This document shows, piece by piece, positions 1 to 8,562 of a DNA stretch of 64,000 nt. The position numbers were made by a program, and so were the translations under genes. The number at the start of each line of letters is the position of its first letter. Within the stretch, counting starts at the first letter, position 1. The notes under the pieces are model-generated. The model was not told the origin of the DNA, searched no databases, and saw only the letters and a list, made by a program, of their open reading frames with translations. Source of the stretch: Microbacterium endophyticum. GTDB taxonomy: Bacteria > Actinomycetota > Actinomycetes > Actinomycetales > Microbacteriaceae. The stretch is taken from assembly GCF_011047135.1 (NCBI RefSeq), contig NZ_CP049255.1:682001-746000 (forward strand), written 5' to 3'.

Positions 1-350
1 CTGATGAGCGCGTCGACAGCGTGCTCACCGTCGATCGTGGACGCCTCGTCCTGGAGCTCGACGCCTCCGGTGCCATCACCGTGCACTTCTTCGGCCGAGA
101 TCCATTCCCGCACGAGGGGCCGGCGGCATCCCAGATGAATCGGCACCTCGCCGGAGCGTCCTGCCATCGCCAGGGTGAGTTGCGCGTTTGTCGTCTGCTG
201 ATCAAAGCCGACGTTCCCGGCAACCATCGTGATTGCTTTGAGCTCTGCTGCTGGGTCGAGCAACCCGAGGAGTAGAGCGACGCAGTCGTCTTGAGCCGTG
301 TCGGTGTCGATGACGAGTGGAATGCGATCGCGACCTACCGAACCGGTCAT
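1..350 (-). CDS. Nucleoside hydrolase (IUNH family), 3' end cut by window
   Basis: Roughly the first 116 residues are present, and the C-terminus lies beyond the window edge. Near residue 14 the frame reads VIDTDTAQDDCVALLLGLL, which matches the DTDxxxDD calcium-binding signature of inosine-uridine-preferring nucleoside hydrolases. That family cleaves ribonucleosides to free base and ribose. The ATG overlaps the manC stop as ATGA, so translation is probably coupled to manC. Which nucleoside is used cannot be judged from the N-terminus alone. Confidence 0.85.
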   Translation of the reverse strand, partial: MTGSVGRDRIPLVIDTDTAQDDCVALLLGLLDPAAELKAITMVAGNVGFDQQTTNAQLTLAMAGRSGEVPIHLGCRRPLVREWISAEEVHGDGTGGVELQDEASTIDGEHAVDALI

Positions 351-1459
351 AGAACGTCGCCGCGGCCGGTGAGCTTGAGCGCGTCAACAACGCCCTTTAC
401 TCGCTGAGCGTGAGCACTCGTTGTGACGAGAAGCGCATCCTCGGTGTCGACGACCACAATGTCTTGCACGCCGATGACGCTGATCACTCGGCTCGTCTGA
501 GAGACGACGATGCCGCTCGAAGCATCTGCCAGGACACGCGCATTGCCTCCGAGAATGGCCAGCTCTCCACGCCCGCGCGAGTTGAGCTTTGCAAGGCTCG
601 CGAAGTCGCCGACGTCATCCCAGTCGAAATGGCCAGGAATGACGGCGAGTCGCCCTTTCTCGGCTGCCGGTTCCGCAACGACATAGTCGATAGCGATCTT
701 TTCGAGCGTGGGCCAGATGCGGTCGACAGCGGGCCCACGCGCATCGCGGTCATCCCACGCGGCGGCGAGCTCGATCAACCCGGCGTGGAGCGCGGGATTG
801 TTTGCTTCGATTTCGGCAAGCAGCACATCAGCACGAGCGATGAACATCCCCGCGTTCCAGAGATAGGAGCGGTCTGCGAAGTAGGTTTGTGCGGTTTCGA
901 AGTCAGGCTTCTCGACGAACCGCTCAACCAGCGCCGCCTCGGGCGCGCCATCGACGTCGAGTTCGCTGCCCTTCTTGATGTAGCCGAAACCCACCGAGGC
1001 CTCGCTCGGCTGGATACCGATCGTGCAGATATAACCAGCGCGTGCCACGTCGACGGCCTGCTGCACGGCGAACTCGAAAGTGCGCGTGCCATGGATCACG
1101 TGGTCTGCGGCGAACGAACCGATGATGACGTCAGGCTCTCGTCGCACCAAAATCGCGGCGGCAAGTCCAATCGCAGCGGCGGATTCGCGCGGCTCTGATT
1201 CCAGGATGACGTTCTTATCGGCGATGTCTGGTAGTTCACGCTCTACTGCGGCACGGTGGGCACGTCCCGTGACGACCGCGATCCGGTCCTCGCCACTCAA
1301 CGGCGCCAGGCGATCCCAGGTATCGCGCAAGAGCGTCTGCCCGGACCCGGTGAGGTCATGCAGGAATTTCGGTGCGTCCGCGCGCGAGAGCGGCCAGAGT
1401 CTGCTGCCGATACCGCCTGCGGGGATAACCGCGTAGAAGTCCGTGATTGGGTGTGCCAT
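347..1459 (-). CDS. manC: Mannose-1-phosphate guanylyltransferase
   Basis: This 370-residue enzyme makes GDP-mannose from mannose-1-phosphate and GTP for glycan and lipoglycan synthesis. Seen: the nucleotidyltransferase signature GGIGSRLWPLSR near residues 15-26 and FVEKP further on, with the length of the single-domain actinobacterial form (no phosphomannose-isomerase domain). I start it at the ATG at 1459 (MAHPITDFYAV). Upstream in-frame sequence is low quality and would cross the sdh promoter region. A TACGCT hexamer lies six bases before this ATG, the leaderless arrangement used by many genes here. The downstream nucleoside hydrolase gene overlaps its stop by four bases. Confidence 0.93.
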   Translation of the reverse strand: MAHPITDFYAVIPAGGIGSRLWPLSRADAPKFLHDLTGSGQTLLRDTWDRLAPLSGEDRIAVVTGRAHRAAVERELPDIADKNVILESEPRESAAAIGLAAAILVRREPDVIIGSFAADHVIHGTRTFEFAVQQAVDVARAGYICTIGIQPSEASVGFGYIKKGSELDVDGAPEAALVERFVEKPDFETAQTYFADRSYLWNAGMFIARADVLLAEIEANNPALHAGLIELAAAWDDRDARGPAVDRIWPTLEKIAIDYVVAEPAAEKGRLAVIPGHFDWDDVGDFASLAKLNSRGRGELAILGGNARVLADASSGIVVSQTSRVISVIGVQDIVVVDTEDALLVTTSAHAQRVKGVVDALKLTGRGDVL

Positions 1460-1465
1460 GCCGAC

Positions 1466-1471
1466 AGCGTA
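1466..1471 (-). promoter_or_regulatory. -10 box of leaderless manC promoter
   Basis: TACGCT on the minus strand, six bases before the manC ATG, with no ribosome-binding site between. It fits the window-wide TAnnnT-N6-start pattern. Confidence 0.55.
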
Positions 1472-1526
1472 TCGCCGTCGCGTAACGCACCCATGACGGC
1501 GACATGACGAGGGGCCGAAGCCGAGA

Positions 1527-1544
1527 TATCTCGACATCGAGATA
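1527..1544. promoter_or_regulatory. 18-bp perfect inverted repeat between manC and sdhC
   Basis: TATCTCGACATCGAGATA has 8-bp perfect arms around CA. It lies in the divergent manC/sdhC promoter region about 40 bp upstream of the likely sdh -10 box. The form is that of a dimeric repressor or activator site. I cannot name the regulator. Confidence 0.55.
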
Positions 1545-1546
1545 CT

Positions 1547-1558
1547 AAGGCTCGCCTT
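1547..1558. promoter_or_regulatory. Candidate DtxR/IdeR-like iron box
   Basis: AAGGCTCGCCTT has 5-bp perfect arms and adjoins the 18-bp repeat. It resembles the core of actinobacterial iron boxes (AGGxxAGxCTxxCCT), and SDH is iron-rich, so iron control is plausible. The match is partial and the regulator assignment is inferred. Confidence 0.3.
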
Positions 1559-1583
1559 CCTCGCCGGGTGGCTTATGCGCGAA

Positions 1584-1589
1584 TATGAT
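1584..1589 (+). promoter_or_regulatory. Likely -10 box of the sdhCDAB promoter
   Basis: TATGAT is close to consensus; no good -35 is visible at the usual spacing. It predicts a leader of roughly 80 nt that can form two small hairpins, one of them a GGAGCC/GGCTCC stem at 1615-1628, before the AAGGAGG ribosome-binding site of sdhC. Confidence 0.45.
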
Positions 1590-1676
1590 TGCCGGAGCGC
1601 CCGAGTGACGCTCGGGAGCCTCGGCTCCTGTGGGGCAAAGCTCGCCCCGCCCCTGTTTCGTTCAAGGAGGACGATC

Positions 1677-2111
1677 GTGTCTGCACCCGCACGCGTCACA
1701 CCAGATGTCTCCGTCACAACGTCGAAAGTTCCTCGTGGCACCCTGTACCGCGGCAACGAGGGCATGTGGTCGTGGGTTCTGCACCGCATCACCGGCGTGG
1801 CGATTTTTTTCTTCCTGCTGGTCCACATCCTCGACACGGCGCTGATTCGCGTATCGCCAGAGGCGTACAACGCGGTGATCGGCACCTATAAGAATCCGAT
1901 CATGGGCATTGGCGAGGTCTTCCTTGTCGCAGCGATTGCGTACCACGCATACAACGGGCTGCGCATCATCGTCGTAGATTTCTGGGCGAAGGGTGCTCGA
2001 TACCAACGGCAGTTGTGGTGGGGAGTTCTCGCCGTCTGGGCGGTAACCATGCTGGGCTTCGCCCCGCGCCATCTCATCAATGTTTTCGCTGAGATGGGAG
2101 GAGGTCACTGA
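1677..2111 (+). CDS. sdhC: Succinate dehydrogenase cytochrome b subunit
   Basis: A 144-residue membrane anchor of complex II, which binds haem b and quinone and passes electrons from SdhB. Seen: three hydrophobic segments, the typical N-terminal RGNEGMWSWVLHRITGVAIFF stretch (the HRITG histidine and serine region) and the AYHAYNGLR haem-ligand region. The GTG at 1677 is chosen because AAGGAGG sits seven bases upstream. It is the first gene of sdhCDAB. Its stop overlaps the sdhD ATG as TGATG, implying coupled translation and equal amounts of the two anchors. Confidence 0.93.
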   Translation: MSAPARVTPDVSVTTSKVPRGTLYRGNEGMWSWVLHRITGVAIFFFLLVHILDTALIRVSPEAYNAVIGTYKNPIMGIGEVFLVAAIAYHAYNGLRIIVVDFWAKGARYQRQLWWGVLAVWAVTMLGFAPRHLINVFAEMGGGH

Positions 2112-2560
2112 TGACTGCTCCCGCTCTCGCCGATCCCCGCTCCTCTTTCGCGGGCCCTCGTAAGCGCAGCCGCAATCTCGAGAAAATCGGCTGGCTGTAC
2201 ATGCGCGGCTCGGGAATCATTCTCGTGGTGCTGATCTTTGGACACCTGTTCGTCAACCTGATGCTCGGTGACGGCATCCACGGCATCGACTTCGCGTTCG
2301 TCGCAGGAAAACTTGCATCGCCGTTCTGGCAGTGGTGGGACGTCCTCATGCTGTGGCTTGCGCTCATTCACGGCGGCAACGGCATGCGCACCATCGTGAA
2401 CGACTACGTCACGCACAACACGCCGCGACGCATTTTGATCTGGGCGATCTGGATCACTGCTGGTTTCCTGATTCTGCTCGGAACCCTCGTCGTGTTCACC
2501 TTTGACCCTTGCATCGGCGTCACCAACACCAGCACCCTGTGGGAAGCCTGCCAGGCCTGA
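2111..2560 (+). CDS. sdhD: Succinate dehydrogenase hydrophobic membrane anchor
   Basis: The 149-residue second anchor of complex II. Three membrane segments are visible, and the block GHLFVNLMLGDGIHGIDF followed by ALIHGGNGMRTIVNDY matches the actinobacterial SdhD family, with conserved histidines for haem contact. GGAGG lies just before the start, which overlaps the sdhC stop. A 42-bp gap follows before sdhA. Confidence 0.9.
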   Translation: MTAPALADPRSSFAGPRKRSRNLEKIGWLYMRGSGIILVVLIFGHLFVNLMLGDGIHGIDFAFVAGKLASPFWQWWDVLMLWLALIHGGNGMRTIVNDYVTHNTPRRILIWAIWITAGFLILLGTLVVFTFDPCIGVTNTSTLWEACQA

Positions 2561-2602
2561 GCCTGAGCGCGCCCGCGACAACGAAACGAAAGCATCTAAC
2601 AC

Positions 2603-4408
2603 GTGAGCACCGAAAGCACGGATAGCGTCGTGAAAGACGGCGTGCATTACCACCAGTTCGACATCGTCATCGTGGGCGCCGGAGGCGCTGGGATGCGTGC
2701 CGCGATTGAAGCGGGCCCGGGCGCAAAGACGGCGGTCATTTCGAAGCTCTACCCGACCCGATCGCACACCGGAGCCGCACAGGGCGGCATGGCAGCAGCC
2801 CTCGCGAACGTCGAGGAAGACTCATGGGAGTGGCACACCTTCGACACTGTCAAGGGTGGCGACTACCTGGTCGACCAGGATGCCGCCGAGATCCTTGCCC
2901 GCGAAGCGATCGATGCTGTCATCGACCTCGAGAACATGGGGCTGCCCTTCAACCGCACTCCGGACGGCAAGATCGACCAGCGCCGTTTCGGTGGCCACAC
3001 CGCCGACCACGGTAAGACTCCGGTTCGCCGCGCCTGCTACGCCGCGGACCGCACCGGCCACATGATTTTGCAGACGCTCTTTCAGAACTGCGTCAAACTC
3101 GGCATCAACTTCTTCAACGAGTTCTACGTCCTCGATCTTCTGACGACGACCGAAGACGACGGCTCGACCAAGGTGTCGGGCGTCGTGGCGTACGAGCTCG
3201 CCACCGGCGATCTGCACGTTTTCCAGGCGAAGGCGATCATCTTCGCCACCGGCGGTTTCGGCAAGATCTTCAAGACGACGTCGAATGCCCACACTCTCAC
3301 CGGCGACGGCGTCGGCATCGTATGGCGCAAGAAGCTACCGCTCGAAGACATGGAGTTTTTCCAGTTCCACCCGACAGGTCTTGCGGGTCTCGGCATCCTG
3401 CTCACTGAGGGTGCACGCGGTGAAGGTGCCATTTTGCGAAACGCCTCCGGTGAACGCTTCATGGAACGCTACGCACCCACGATCAAAGACCTTGCACCCC
3501 GTGACATCGTCAGCCGCTGCATGGTGCAAGAAGTCGCCGAGGGTCGCGGCGGCGGCCCCCACAAGGACTATGTCTTCCTCGACTGCACCCACTTGGGCGC
3601 CGAGGTTCTCGAGACGAAGCTTCCCGATATCACTGAGTTCGCGCGCACCTACCTGGGCGTTGACCCCGTCGTTGAGCCGGTGCCGGTGATGCCGACGGCG
3701 CACTACGCAATGGGTGGAATCCCCACCAACAACGATGCCGAAGTACTCAGCAGCAACACAACCGTCGTGCCGGGTCTTTACGCAGCCGGCGAATGCGCGT
3801 GCGTTTCAGTGCACGGCTCAAACCGCCTGGGCACCAACTCGCTCCTCGACATCAACGTCTTCGGCAAGCGTGCCGGCAAGAACGCTGTTGAATATGTCAA
3901 GACCGCCGAGTTCGTTCCGCTTCCAGAGGACCCGGCCAAGGAAGTGCGTGAGCTCATCGAGGGTTTGCGCAACAACGCGGGCACCGAGCGCATCGCAGTG
4001 CTTCGCAAGACGCTTCAAGAAGAAATGGACCGCAAGGCCCAGGTCTTCCGCACCGACCAGTCCTTGAGTGAAGTCATGACCGTAATTGAAGAGTTGCGCG
4101 AGCGCTACCTCAACGTACGCGTCGATGACAAGGGCAAGCGGTTCAACACCGACCTACTCGAGGCGGTGGAGCTCGGTTTCTTGCTCGACATCGCCGAAGT
4201 TGTTGTTGTGGCTGCCCGCAACCGCAAAGAAAGTCGCGGTGGCCACATGCGCGACGACTACCCCACGCGTGACGACGAGAACTACATGCAGCACACCATG
4301 TCGTATCTTTCGGGTGACCCGCACTCGTCACACCCCGAGGACCACATCAGGTTGGACTGGAAACCGGTCGTTATCACCCGGTACCAGCCAATGGAGAGGA
4401 AGTACTGA
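2603..4408 (+). CDS. sdhA: Succinate dehydrogenase flavoprotein subunit
   Basis: A 601-residue catalytic subunit oxidising succinate to fumarate at the inner face of the membrane. Seen: the FAD dinucleotide fold [10 protein letters not shown] near residue 26; the covalent-flavin histidine in [11 protein letters not shown] (about residues 52-62); the substrate-loop arginine regions [11 protein letters not shown] and LTEGARGEG; and the C-terminal flavoprotein domain with [14 protein letters not shown]. It uses a GTG start at 2603 with only a weak purine-rich stretch upstream. The stop overlaps the sdhB ATG as TGATG. Confidence 0.96.
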   Translation: MSTESTDSVVKDGVHYHQFDIVIVGAGGAGMRAAIEAGPGAKTAVISKLYPTRSHTGAAQGGMAAALANVEEDSWEWHTFDTVKGGDYLVDQDAAEILAREAIDAVIDLENMGLPFNRTPDGKIDQRRFGGHTADHGKTPVRRACYAADRTGHMILQTLFQNCVKLGINFFNEFYVLDLLTTTEDDGSTKVSGVVAYELATGDLHVFQAKAIIFATGGFGKIFKTTSNAHTLTGDGVGIVWRKKLPLEDMEFFQFHPTGLAGLGILLTEGARGEGAILRNASGERFMERYAPTIKDLAPRDIVSRCMVQEVAEGRGGGPHKDYVFLDCTHLGAEVLETKLPDITEFARTYLGVDPVVEPVPVMPTAHYAMGGIPTNNDAEVLSSNTTVVPGLYAAGECACVSVHGSNRLGTNSLLDINVFGKRAGKNAVEYVKTAEFVPLPEDPAKEVRELIEGLRNNAGTERIAVLRKTLQEEMDRKAQVFRTDQSLSEVMTVIEELRERYLNVRVDDKGKRFNTDLLEAVELGFLLDIAEVVVVAARNRKESRGGHMRDDYPTRDDENYMQHTMSYLSGDPHSSHPEDHIRLDWKPVVITRYQPMERKY

Positions 4409-5187
4409 TGTCTGCAGCTCTCGTAGAACCGGAAGCCCCCAAAGCTCCCGACGCCGCCGAAGACACCGGCATCCAGTCGTTCCTCGTCACCTTCATCGTG
4501 CGCCGGTTCAACCCGGAACTCGACTCGGAGCCCCACTGGGTTGACTACGACGTCGAGGTCTACTCGACCGACCGCGTGCTCGATGCGTTGCACAAAATCA
4601 AGTGGGAGGTCGACGGTTCCCTCACGTTCCGTCGCTCGTGCGCCCACGGCATCTGCGGCTCCGATGCGATGCGCATCAACGGACGCAACCGCCTCGCGTG
4701 CAAGACGCTCATCAAAGACCTCGACATCTCGAAGCCCGTGTATGTCGAGGCGATCAAGGGCTTGCCGCTAGAAAAAGACCTTGTCGTCGACATGGAACCG
4801 TTCTTCGCGTCATTCCGCGAGGTGCAGCCCTTCCTGATCTCGAATCAGGCTCCGGAAAAGGGCAAAGAGCGTATCCAGTCGGTCGCGAACCGTGAGATCT
4901 TCGACGACACCACAAAGTGCATCCTGTGCGCTGCGTGCACTTCGTCATGCCCCGTGTTCTGGACCGACGGACAGTACTTCGGCCCGGCAGCGATCGTCAA
5001 CGCTCACCGGTTCATCTTCGACTCCCGCGATGACGCAGCAGATGTGCGCCTCGACATCCTCAACGACAAAGAGGGTGTGTGGCGCTGCCGCACCACCTTC
5101 AACTGCACCGAGGCGTGCCCCCGCGGCATCGAGGTCACGAAGGCCATCGCCGAGGTCAAGCAGGCCGTGCTGCGCGGCAAGCGCTGA
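4408..5187 (+). CDS. sdhB: Succinate dehydrogenase iron-sulfur subunit
   Basis: This 259-residue subunit carries electrons from SdhA flavin to the quinone site. All three cluster motifs are intact: the [2Fe-2S] ligands in CAHGICGSDAM with RLAC, and the [4Fe-4S]/[3Fe-4S] ligands in CILCAACTSSCP and FNCTEACPRGI. GAGAGGA precedes the ATG. It is the last gene of the operon and is followed by a hairpin terminator. Confidence 0.96.
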   Translation: MSAALVEPEAPKAPDAAEDTGIQSFLVTFIVRRFNPELDSEPHWVDYDVEVYSTDRVLDALHKIKWEVDGSLTFRRSCAHGICGSDAMRINGRNRLACKTLIKDLDISKPVYVEAIKGLPLEKDLVVDMEPFFASFREVQPFLISNQAPEKGKERIQSVANREIFDDTTKCILCAACTSSCPVFWTDGQYFGPAAIVNAHRFIFDSRDDAADVRLDILNDKEGVWRCRTTFNCTEACPRGIEVTKAIAEVKQAVLRGKR

Positions 5188-5190
5188 GAC

Positions 5191-5230
5191 ACGGATGCCG
5201 TTCGGCTCACGCTGAGCGTGTGGCATCCGT
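5191..5230 (+). terminator. Hairpin terminator after sdhB
   Basis: A 9-bp stem ACGGATGCC/GGCATCCGT encloses a second small stem, GCTCA/TGAGC. There is no long T-run, but it stands three bases past the sdhB stop and just before the next promoter. Confidence 0.65.
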
Positions 5231-5236
5231 GCTGGA

Positions 5237-5242
5237 TATCCT
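5237..5242 (+). promoter_or_regulatory. -10 box of leaderless promoter for the BrkB-like gene
   Basis: TATCCT, six bases before the GTG at 5249. It lies right behind the sdh terminator, so the gene has its own start of transcription. Confidence 0.55.
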
Positions 5243-5248
5243 GGCACC

Positions 5249-6466
5249 GTGGCACAAAGACGAACTCCCGCGGATCTCCCCTCATCGGGGACCTCACCCG
5301 ATGAGGAGACAGAGGATTCTTTGCGCGCCCGCTGGGAGGCGAGCCTTCGCGAACGTTTCGATGAGCCAATCGAGCGCGCCACCGAATTAACGAGACAGAC
5401 TCTCGGATGGTTCCCCATTCGGGTCTGGCGACATTTTCTCCAGCACAACGGTTTTCTTCTCGCAGCCGGCGTCAGCTATCAATCACTCTTCACGATCTTC
5501 GCGGTCATCTACCTCGCGTTTGCCGTCGCGGGGCTGTGGCTGGGCGGGAGCCCGGACTCCATCGAGTGGCTCATCGATCTCATCAACCGGTACATCCCCG
5601 ATCTGATCAGCGAGAACGGCCTCGCCACCCCCGACCAGGTCTCGGCCATTGCCACCACCAGCGGCAGCACTCTTCTTGCAACGGGTGGAATCGCGCTCGT
5701 CGTCGCCATCTGGACCTCCATCGGGTTCGTCACTTACACCCGGCGAGCAGTTCGTGACACGTTCGGGTTGCCCTACGACAACCGCAGCTACCTCCTCCTC
5801 AAAGCGCGTGATCTCTTTGCGGCTCTCATCTTCGGCGTCGCGCTCATTGCGGGTGCGATCCTTGCCAACCTCGCCACCTGGGCGTTGCGGGCGGTGGTTT
5901 CTCTCGTCGGGATCGACACCGCGGCGCTGTGGTCCCAACTAGGTGTGCGGGGAGTCTCCCTCATCGTCGCGTTCATCATCAACGCGGCGGCACTCGCGGC
6001 GCTCTTTCGTTTTCTGACGGGAACGAGCTTGCGGTGGCGTCGCATCTGGCCAGGATCATTGATCGGCGGCGGCGCCATCGTCGTTCTCCAGATCGGCGCG
6101 GGCCTCCTCCTCAGCTACTCCCCCAGCAATCCACTGCTGGCGACCTTCGCCATCTTCGTCGGATTTCTGTTGTGGTTTCGGCTGAACGGCGTTGTCATTT
6201 TGGTCGCGGGCGCGTGGATTGCCGTCGCGACGACTGATCGAGATCTCCCCCTCATCGAAGAGTCGGAGTTGGAGCGGGAACGGCGTGAGCATGCAGCGCT
6301 TACTATTGCCGCTGAGATTCGCGTTCGACAGGCTCGTGCTGCAGCGGAGCGTGCCCGTTGGTGGAAACGCGTGCGTGCAGAGCGTGATCTTCGCCGGGCG
6401 CTCCTGGCACAGGATGAGCTCGAAGCGTCGGCACCTCCGCCGCGAAAAGCGCGCTTCCTGGACTAG
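5249..6466 (+). CDS. YihY/BrkB family membrane protein
   Basis: 405 residues with about six hydrophobic segments between roughly residues 60 and 330 and charged tails at both ends. The segment NGFLLAAGVSYQSLFTIFAV is the family's 'GasYyallslFP' region, and a late segment reads FAIFVGFLLWFRLNGVVIL. The family was once called RNase BN by mistake; its role is unsettled (transport or envelope integrity). The C-terminal tail is rich in Arg and Ala and probably helical. The GTG start is supported by a -10 box six bases upstream. Confidence 0.85.
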   Translation: MAQRRTPADLPSSGTSPDEETEDSLRARWEASLRERFDEPIERATELTRQTLGWFPIRVWRHFLQHNGFLLAAGVSYQSLFTIFAVIYLAFAVAGLWLGGSPDSIEWLIDLINRYIPDLISENGLATPDQVSAIATTSGSTLLATGGIALVVAIWTSIGFVTYTRRAVRDTFGLPYDNRSYLLLKARDLFAALIFGVALIAGAILANLATWALRAVVSLVGIDTAALWSQLGVRGVSLIVAFIINAAALAALFRFLTGTSLRWRRIWPGSLIGGGAIVVLQIGAGLLLSYSPSNPLLATFAIFVGFLLWFRLNGVVILVAGAWIAVATTDRDLPLIEESELERERREHAALTIAAEIRVRQARAAAERARWWKRVRAERDLRRALLAQDELEASAPPPRKARFLD

Positions 6467-6492
6467 CGTCCGACCATGTCGGCGGGGCCAGT

Positions 6493-6498
6493 TAGGGT
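6493..6498 (+). promoter_or_regulatory. -10 box of leaderless exonuclease III promoter
   Basis: TAGGGT, seven bases before the GTG at 6506. There is no ribosome-binding site between, so the transcript probably begins at the start codon. Confidence 0.55.
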
Positions 6499-6505
6499 GA
6501 AAAGC

Positions 6506-7354
6506 GTGTCTCGTACAGTTCGCATTGCTTCCGTCAACGTCAACGGCATCCGTGCCGCAGCCCGCAAGGGAATGAACTCCTGGCTGGAGACTGCCGGCGT
6601 CGACATTTTGACGCTGCAGGAGGTGCGTGGCACCGCAGAGCATCTGTCGATCGCGCTCCCCGATTGGCACATCGAAGAAGATGAGGCACTGCAGAAGGGT
6701 CGCGCGGGGGTGGCAATCGCCAGTCGGACTCCCCCGGTCGAGGTCCGCAAAGAACTCGGGGGCGACGATTTCGATTCCAAGGGCCGCTGGATCGAAGCCG
6801 ATTTTGCCATCGAGGGCGAACAGTTCACGGTCGTGAGCGCATATGTCTACACCGGCGAAGACGGCACACCCAAACAGGATGCGAAGTACGCATTTCTCGA
6901 TGCGATGACCGAGCGGATGCCGCAGCTCGCAGCCGATGGCTCTCTCGCCCTGATCACCGGCGATCTGAACGTTGGCCACCGCGAACTCGACATTAAGAAC
7001 TGGCGGGGCAACCTCAAGAAGGCCGGGTTCCTTCGCCGCGAACGTGCCTACTTCGACAGCTTCTTAGCCCCCGAAGGCGAAGCAATTACCCGCATCGACG
7101 ACTCAGCCGGCGTGGGTCTCGGATGGACCGACATCGGACGCGCCTTCCACGGTGACGTCGACGGGCCATACTCATGGTGGTCCAATCGTGGCCAGGCATT
7201 CGATACCAACACCGGGTGGCGAATCGATTATCACCTCGCCTCCGCTCCGCTCGCCGGGCGGGTGACCGATTACTCGATCGTGCGCGCACCCTCGTGGGAC
7301 ACACGCTGGAGCGACCACGCACCCGTCATCGCCGACTACACACTCGGCAGCTAA
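6506..7354 (+). CDS. xth: Exodeoxyribonuclease III / AP endonuclease
   Basis: A 282-residue exonuclease/endonuclease/phosphatase-fold enzyme that cuts DNA at abasic sites in base-excision repair. Seen: IASVNVNGIRAA at the N-terminus, the metal-binding glutamate in LTLQEVRG, the active-site pair in GDLNVGHRELDI, and the C-terminal SDHAPV with the catalytic Asp-His. I prefer the GTG at 6506 because it directly follows a TAGGGT -10 box. An in-frame ATG at 6476 would lie upstream of that promoter. Confidence 0.92.
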   Translation: MSRTVRIASVNVNGIRAAARKGMNSWLETAGVDILTLQEVRGTAEHLSIALPDWHIEEDEALQKGRAGVAIASRTPPVEVRKELGGDDFDSKGRWIEADFAIEGEQFTVVSAYVYTGEDGTPKQDAKYAFLDAMTERMPQLAADGSLALITGDLNVGHRELDIKNWRGNLKKAGFLRRERAYFDSFLAPEGEAITRIDDSAGVGLGWTDIGRAFHGDVDGPYSWWSNRGQAFDTNTGWRIDYHLASAPLAGRVTDYSIVRAPSWDTRWSDHAPVIADYTLGS

Positions 7355-7391
7355 GCGCGGCCGCCGGCACTACGGTCGTTAGCGCCCCGTC

Positions 7392-7397
7392 TAGAAT
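7392..7397 (+). promoter_or_regulatory. -10 box of leaderless trpS promoter
   Basis: TAGAAT, six bases before the GTG at 7404. Confidence 0.6.
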
Positions 7398-7403
7398 CGT
7401 GGA

Positions 7404-8408
7404 GTGAGCAAAGCGCGCCTGTACTCCGGAATGCAACCCTCCGCCGACTCTCTCCAGATCGGTAACTACATTGGAGCGCTCCTCCAGTGGCGCGACCTGC
7501 AAGAGTCATACGACGCGTTCTTCTCCGTCGTTGACCTGCACGCGCTGACGGTTCCGAACGATCCGGCCGAACTGCGCGAAAAGACGCGCCGCACGGCTGC
7601 GCAGTACATTGCCGCGGGTATCGAGCCCGCGAAGTCAACGCTCTACGTGCAGTCCCACGTGTCGGCGCACGCCGAGCTTGCCTGGATTCTGTCAACCATC
7701 ACAGGGTTCGGCGAAGCCGGCCGCATGACGCAGTTCAAAGACAAGTCCAGTCGGTATGGGGCTGAGGCATCCTCCGTGGGCCTTTTCACGTACCCCGTGC
7801 TGATGGCCGCCGATATTCTGCTTTACCAAACGGCCATCGTTCCGGTGGGCGATGACCAGAAGCAGCACGTCGAACTCACCCGTGACCTGGCTGAGCGATT
7901 TAACGCACGCTACGGCGACACCTTTCGCGTGCCGGTGCCGATGATCCAGCAGGACACGGCACGCATTTACGATCTTCAGAACCCGACAGCCAAGATGTCG
8001 AAATCGGCGGAGTCCACGGCGGGCGTGTTGTGGCTGCTTGACGATCCGTCGGCGAGCGCCAAGAAGATCATGCGGGCCGTCACTGACAGTGAGGGCGTTG
8101 TGCGTTACGACCGCAAAGAGAAGCCAGGCGTTTCGAACCTCCTTGTGATCTATGCGGCACTCACCGGCCGACAGATTCCCTCGCTCGAAGACGAGTACGC
8201 CGGACGCGGTTACGGAGACTTCAAAAAGGGACTCGCTGAGGTCGTCGTCAATGAGTTCGGTCCGGTGCGCGAGCGCGCGCTCGAGCTCCTTTCGGACCCG
8301 GGCGAGCTCGACCGCGTACTGGCGAAAAACGCCGACCACGCGGCATCCGTCGCCGACGAGACACTCTCGAAGGTCTACGACCGGGTCGGGTTGCTTCGCC
8401 GCCGCTGA
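7404..8408 (+). CDS. trpS: Tryptophanyl-tRNA synthetase
   Basis: A 334-residue class I aminoacyl-tRNA synthetase that charges tRNA-Trp. Seen: the HIGH-equivalent region in MQPSADSLQIGNYIGAL near the N-terminus, the Trp-pocket stretch FTYPVLMAADILLY, GDDQKQHVELTRDLAERFN, and the KMSKS loop as AKMSKSAES near residue 198. Length is normal for the bacterial enzyme. The GTG start follows a TAGAAT -10 box. It is monocistronic; inverted-repeat elements begin 55 bp after its stop. Confidence 0.97.
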   Translation: MSKARLYSGMQPSADSLQIGNYIGALLQWRDLQESYDAFFSVVDLHALTVPNDPAELREKTRRTAAQYIAAGIEPAKSTLYVQSHVSAHAELAWILSTITGFGEAGRMTQFKDKSSRYGAEASSVGLFTYPVLMAADILLYQTAIVPVGDDQKQHVELTRDLAERFNARYGDTFRVPVPMIQQDTARIYDLQNPTAKMSKSAESTAGVLWLLDDPSASAKKIMRAVTDSEGVVRYDRKEKPGVSNLLVIYAALTGRQIPSLEDEYAGRGYGDFKKGLAEVVVNEFGPVRERALELLSDPGELDRVLAKNADHAASVADETLSKVYDRVGLLRRR

Positions 8409-8463
8409 CGCACACTCCGTTCCCCGCTGGCCTGCCTCTGCCTTCTTCCCCTCACTCCTCCCC

Positions 8464-8561
8464 TGCACGAACTCAGGCAATCCATCCGACTCGACAGCGG
8501 AGAACCCGGTCGTTGCCGAGTTCTGCAGCATGCGCAGCCGAAGGATGCCTGAGTTAGTGCA
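8464..8561. repeat. Inverted-repeat mini-element M1 (98 bp)
   Basis: Bounded by TGCACGAACTCAGGCA (8464-8479) and, inverted, TGCCTGAGTTAGTGCA (8546-8561). The two 16-mers differ at one position, and the similarity runs on inward (AATCC against GGAT). The interior shows no reading frame. It ends one base before the stop codon of the DUF559 gene. Same repeat family as M2 and M3. Confidence 0.7.
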
Positions 8562-8562
8562 G

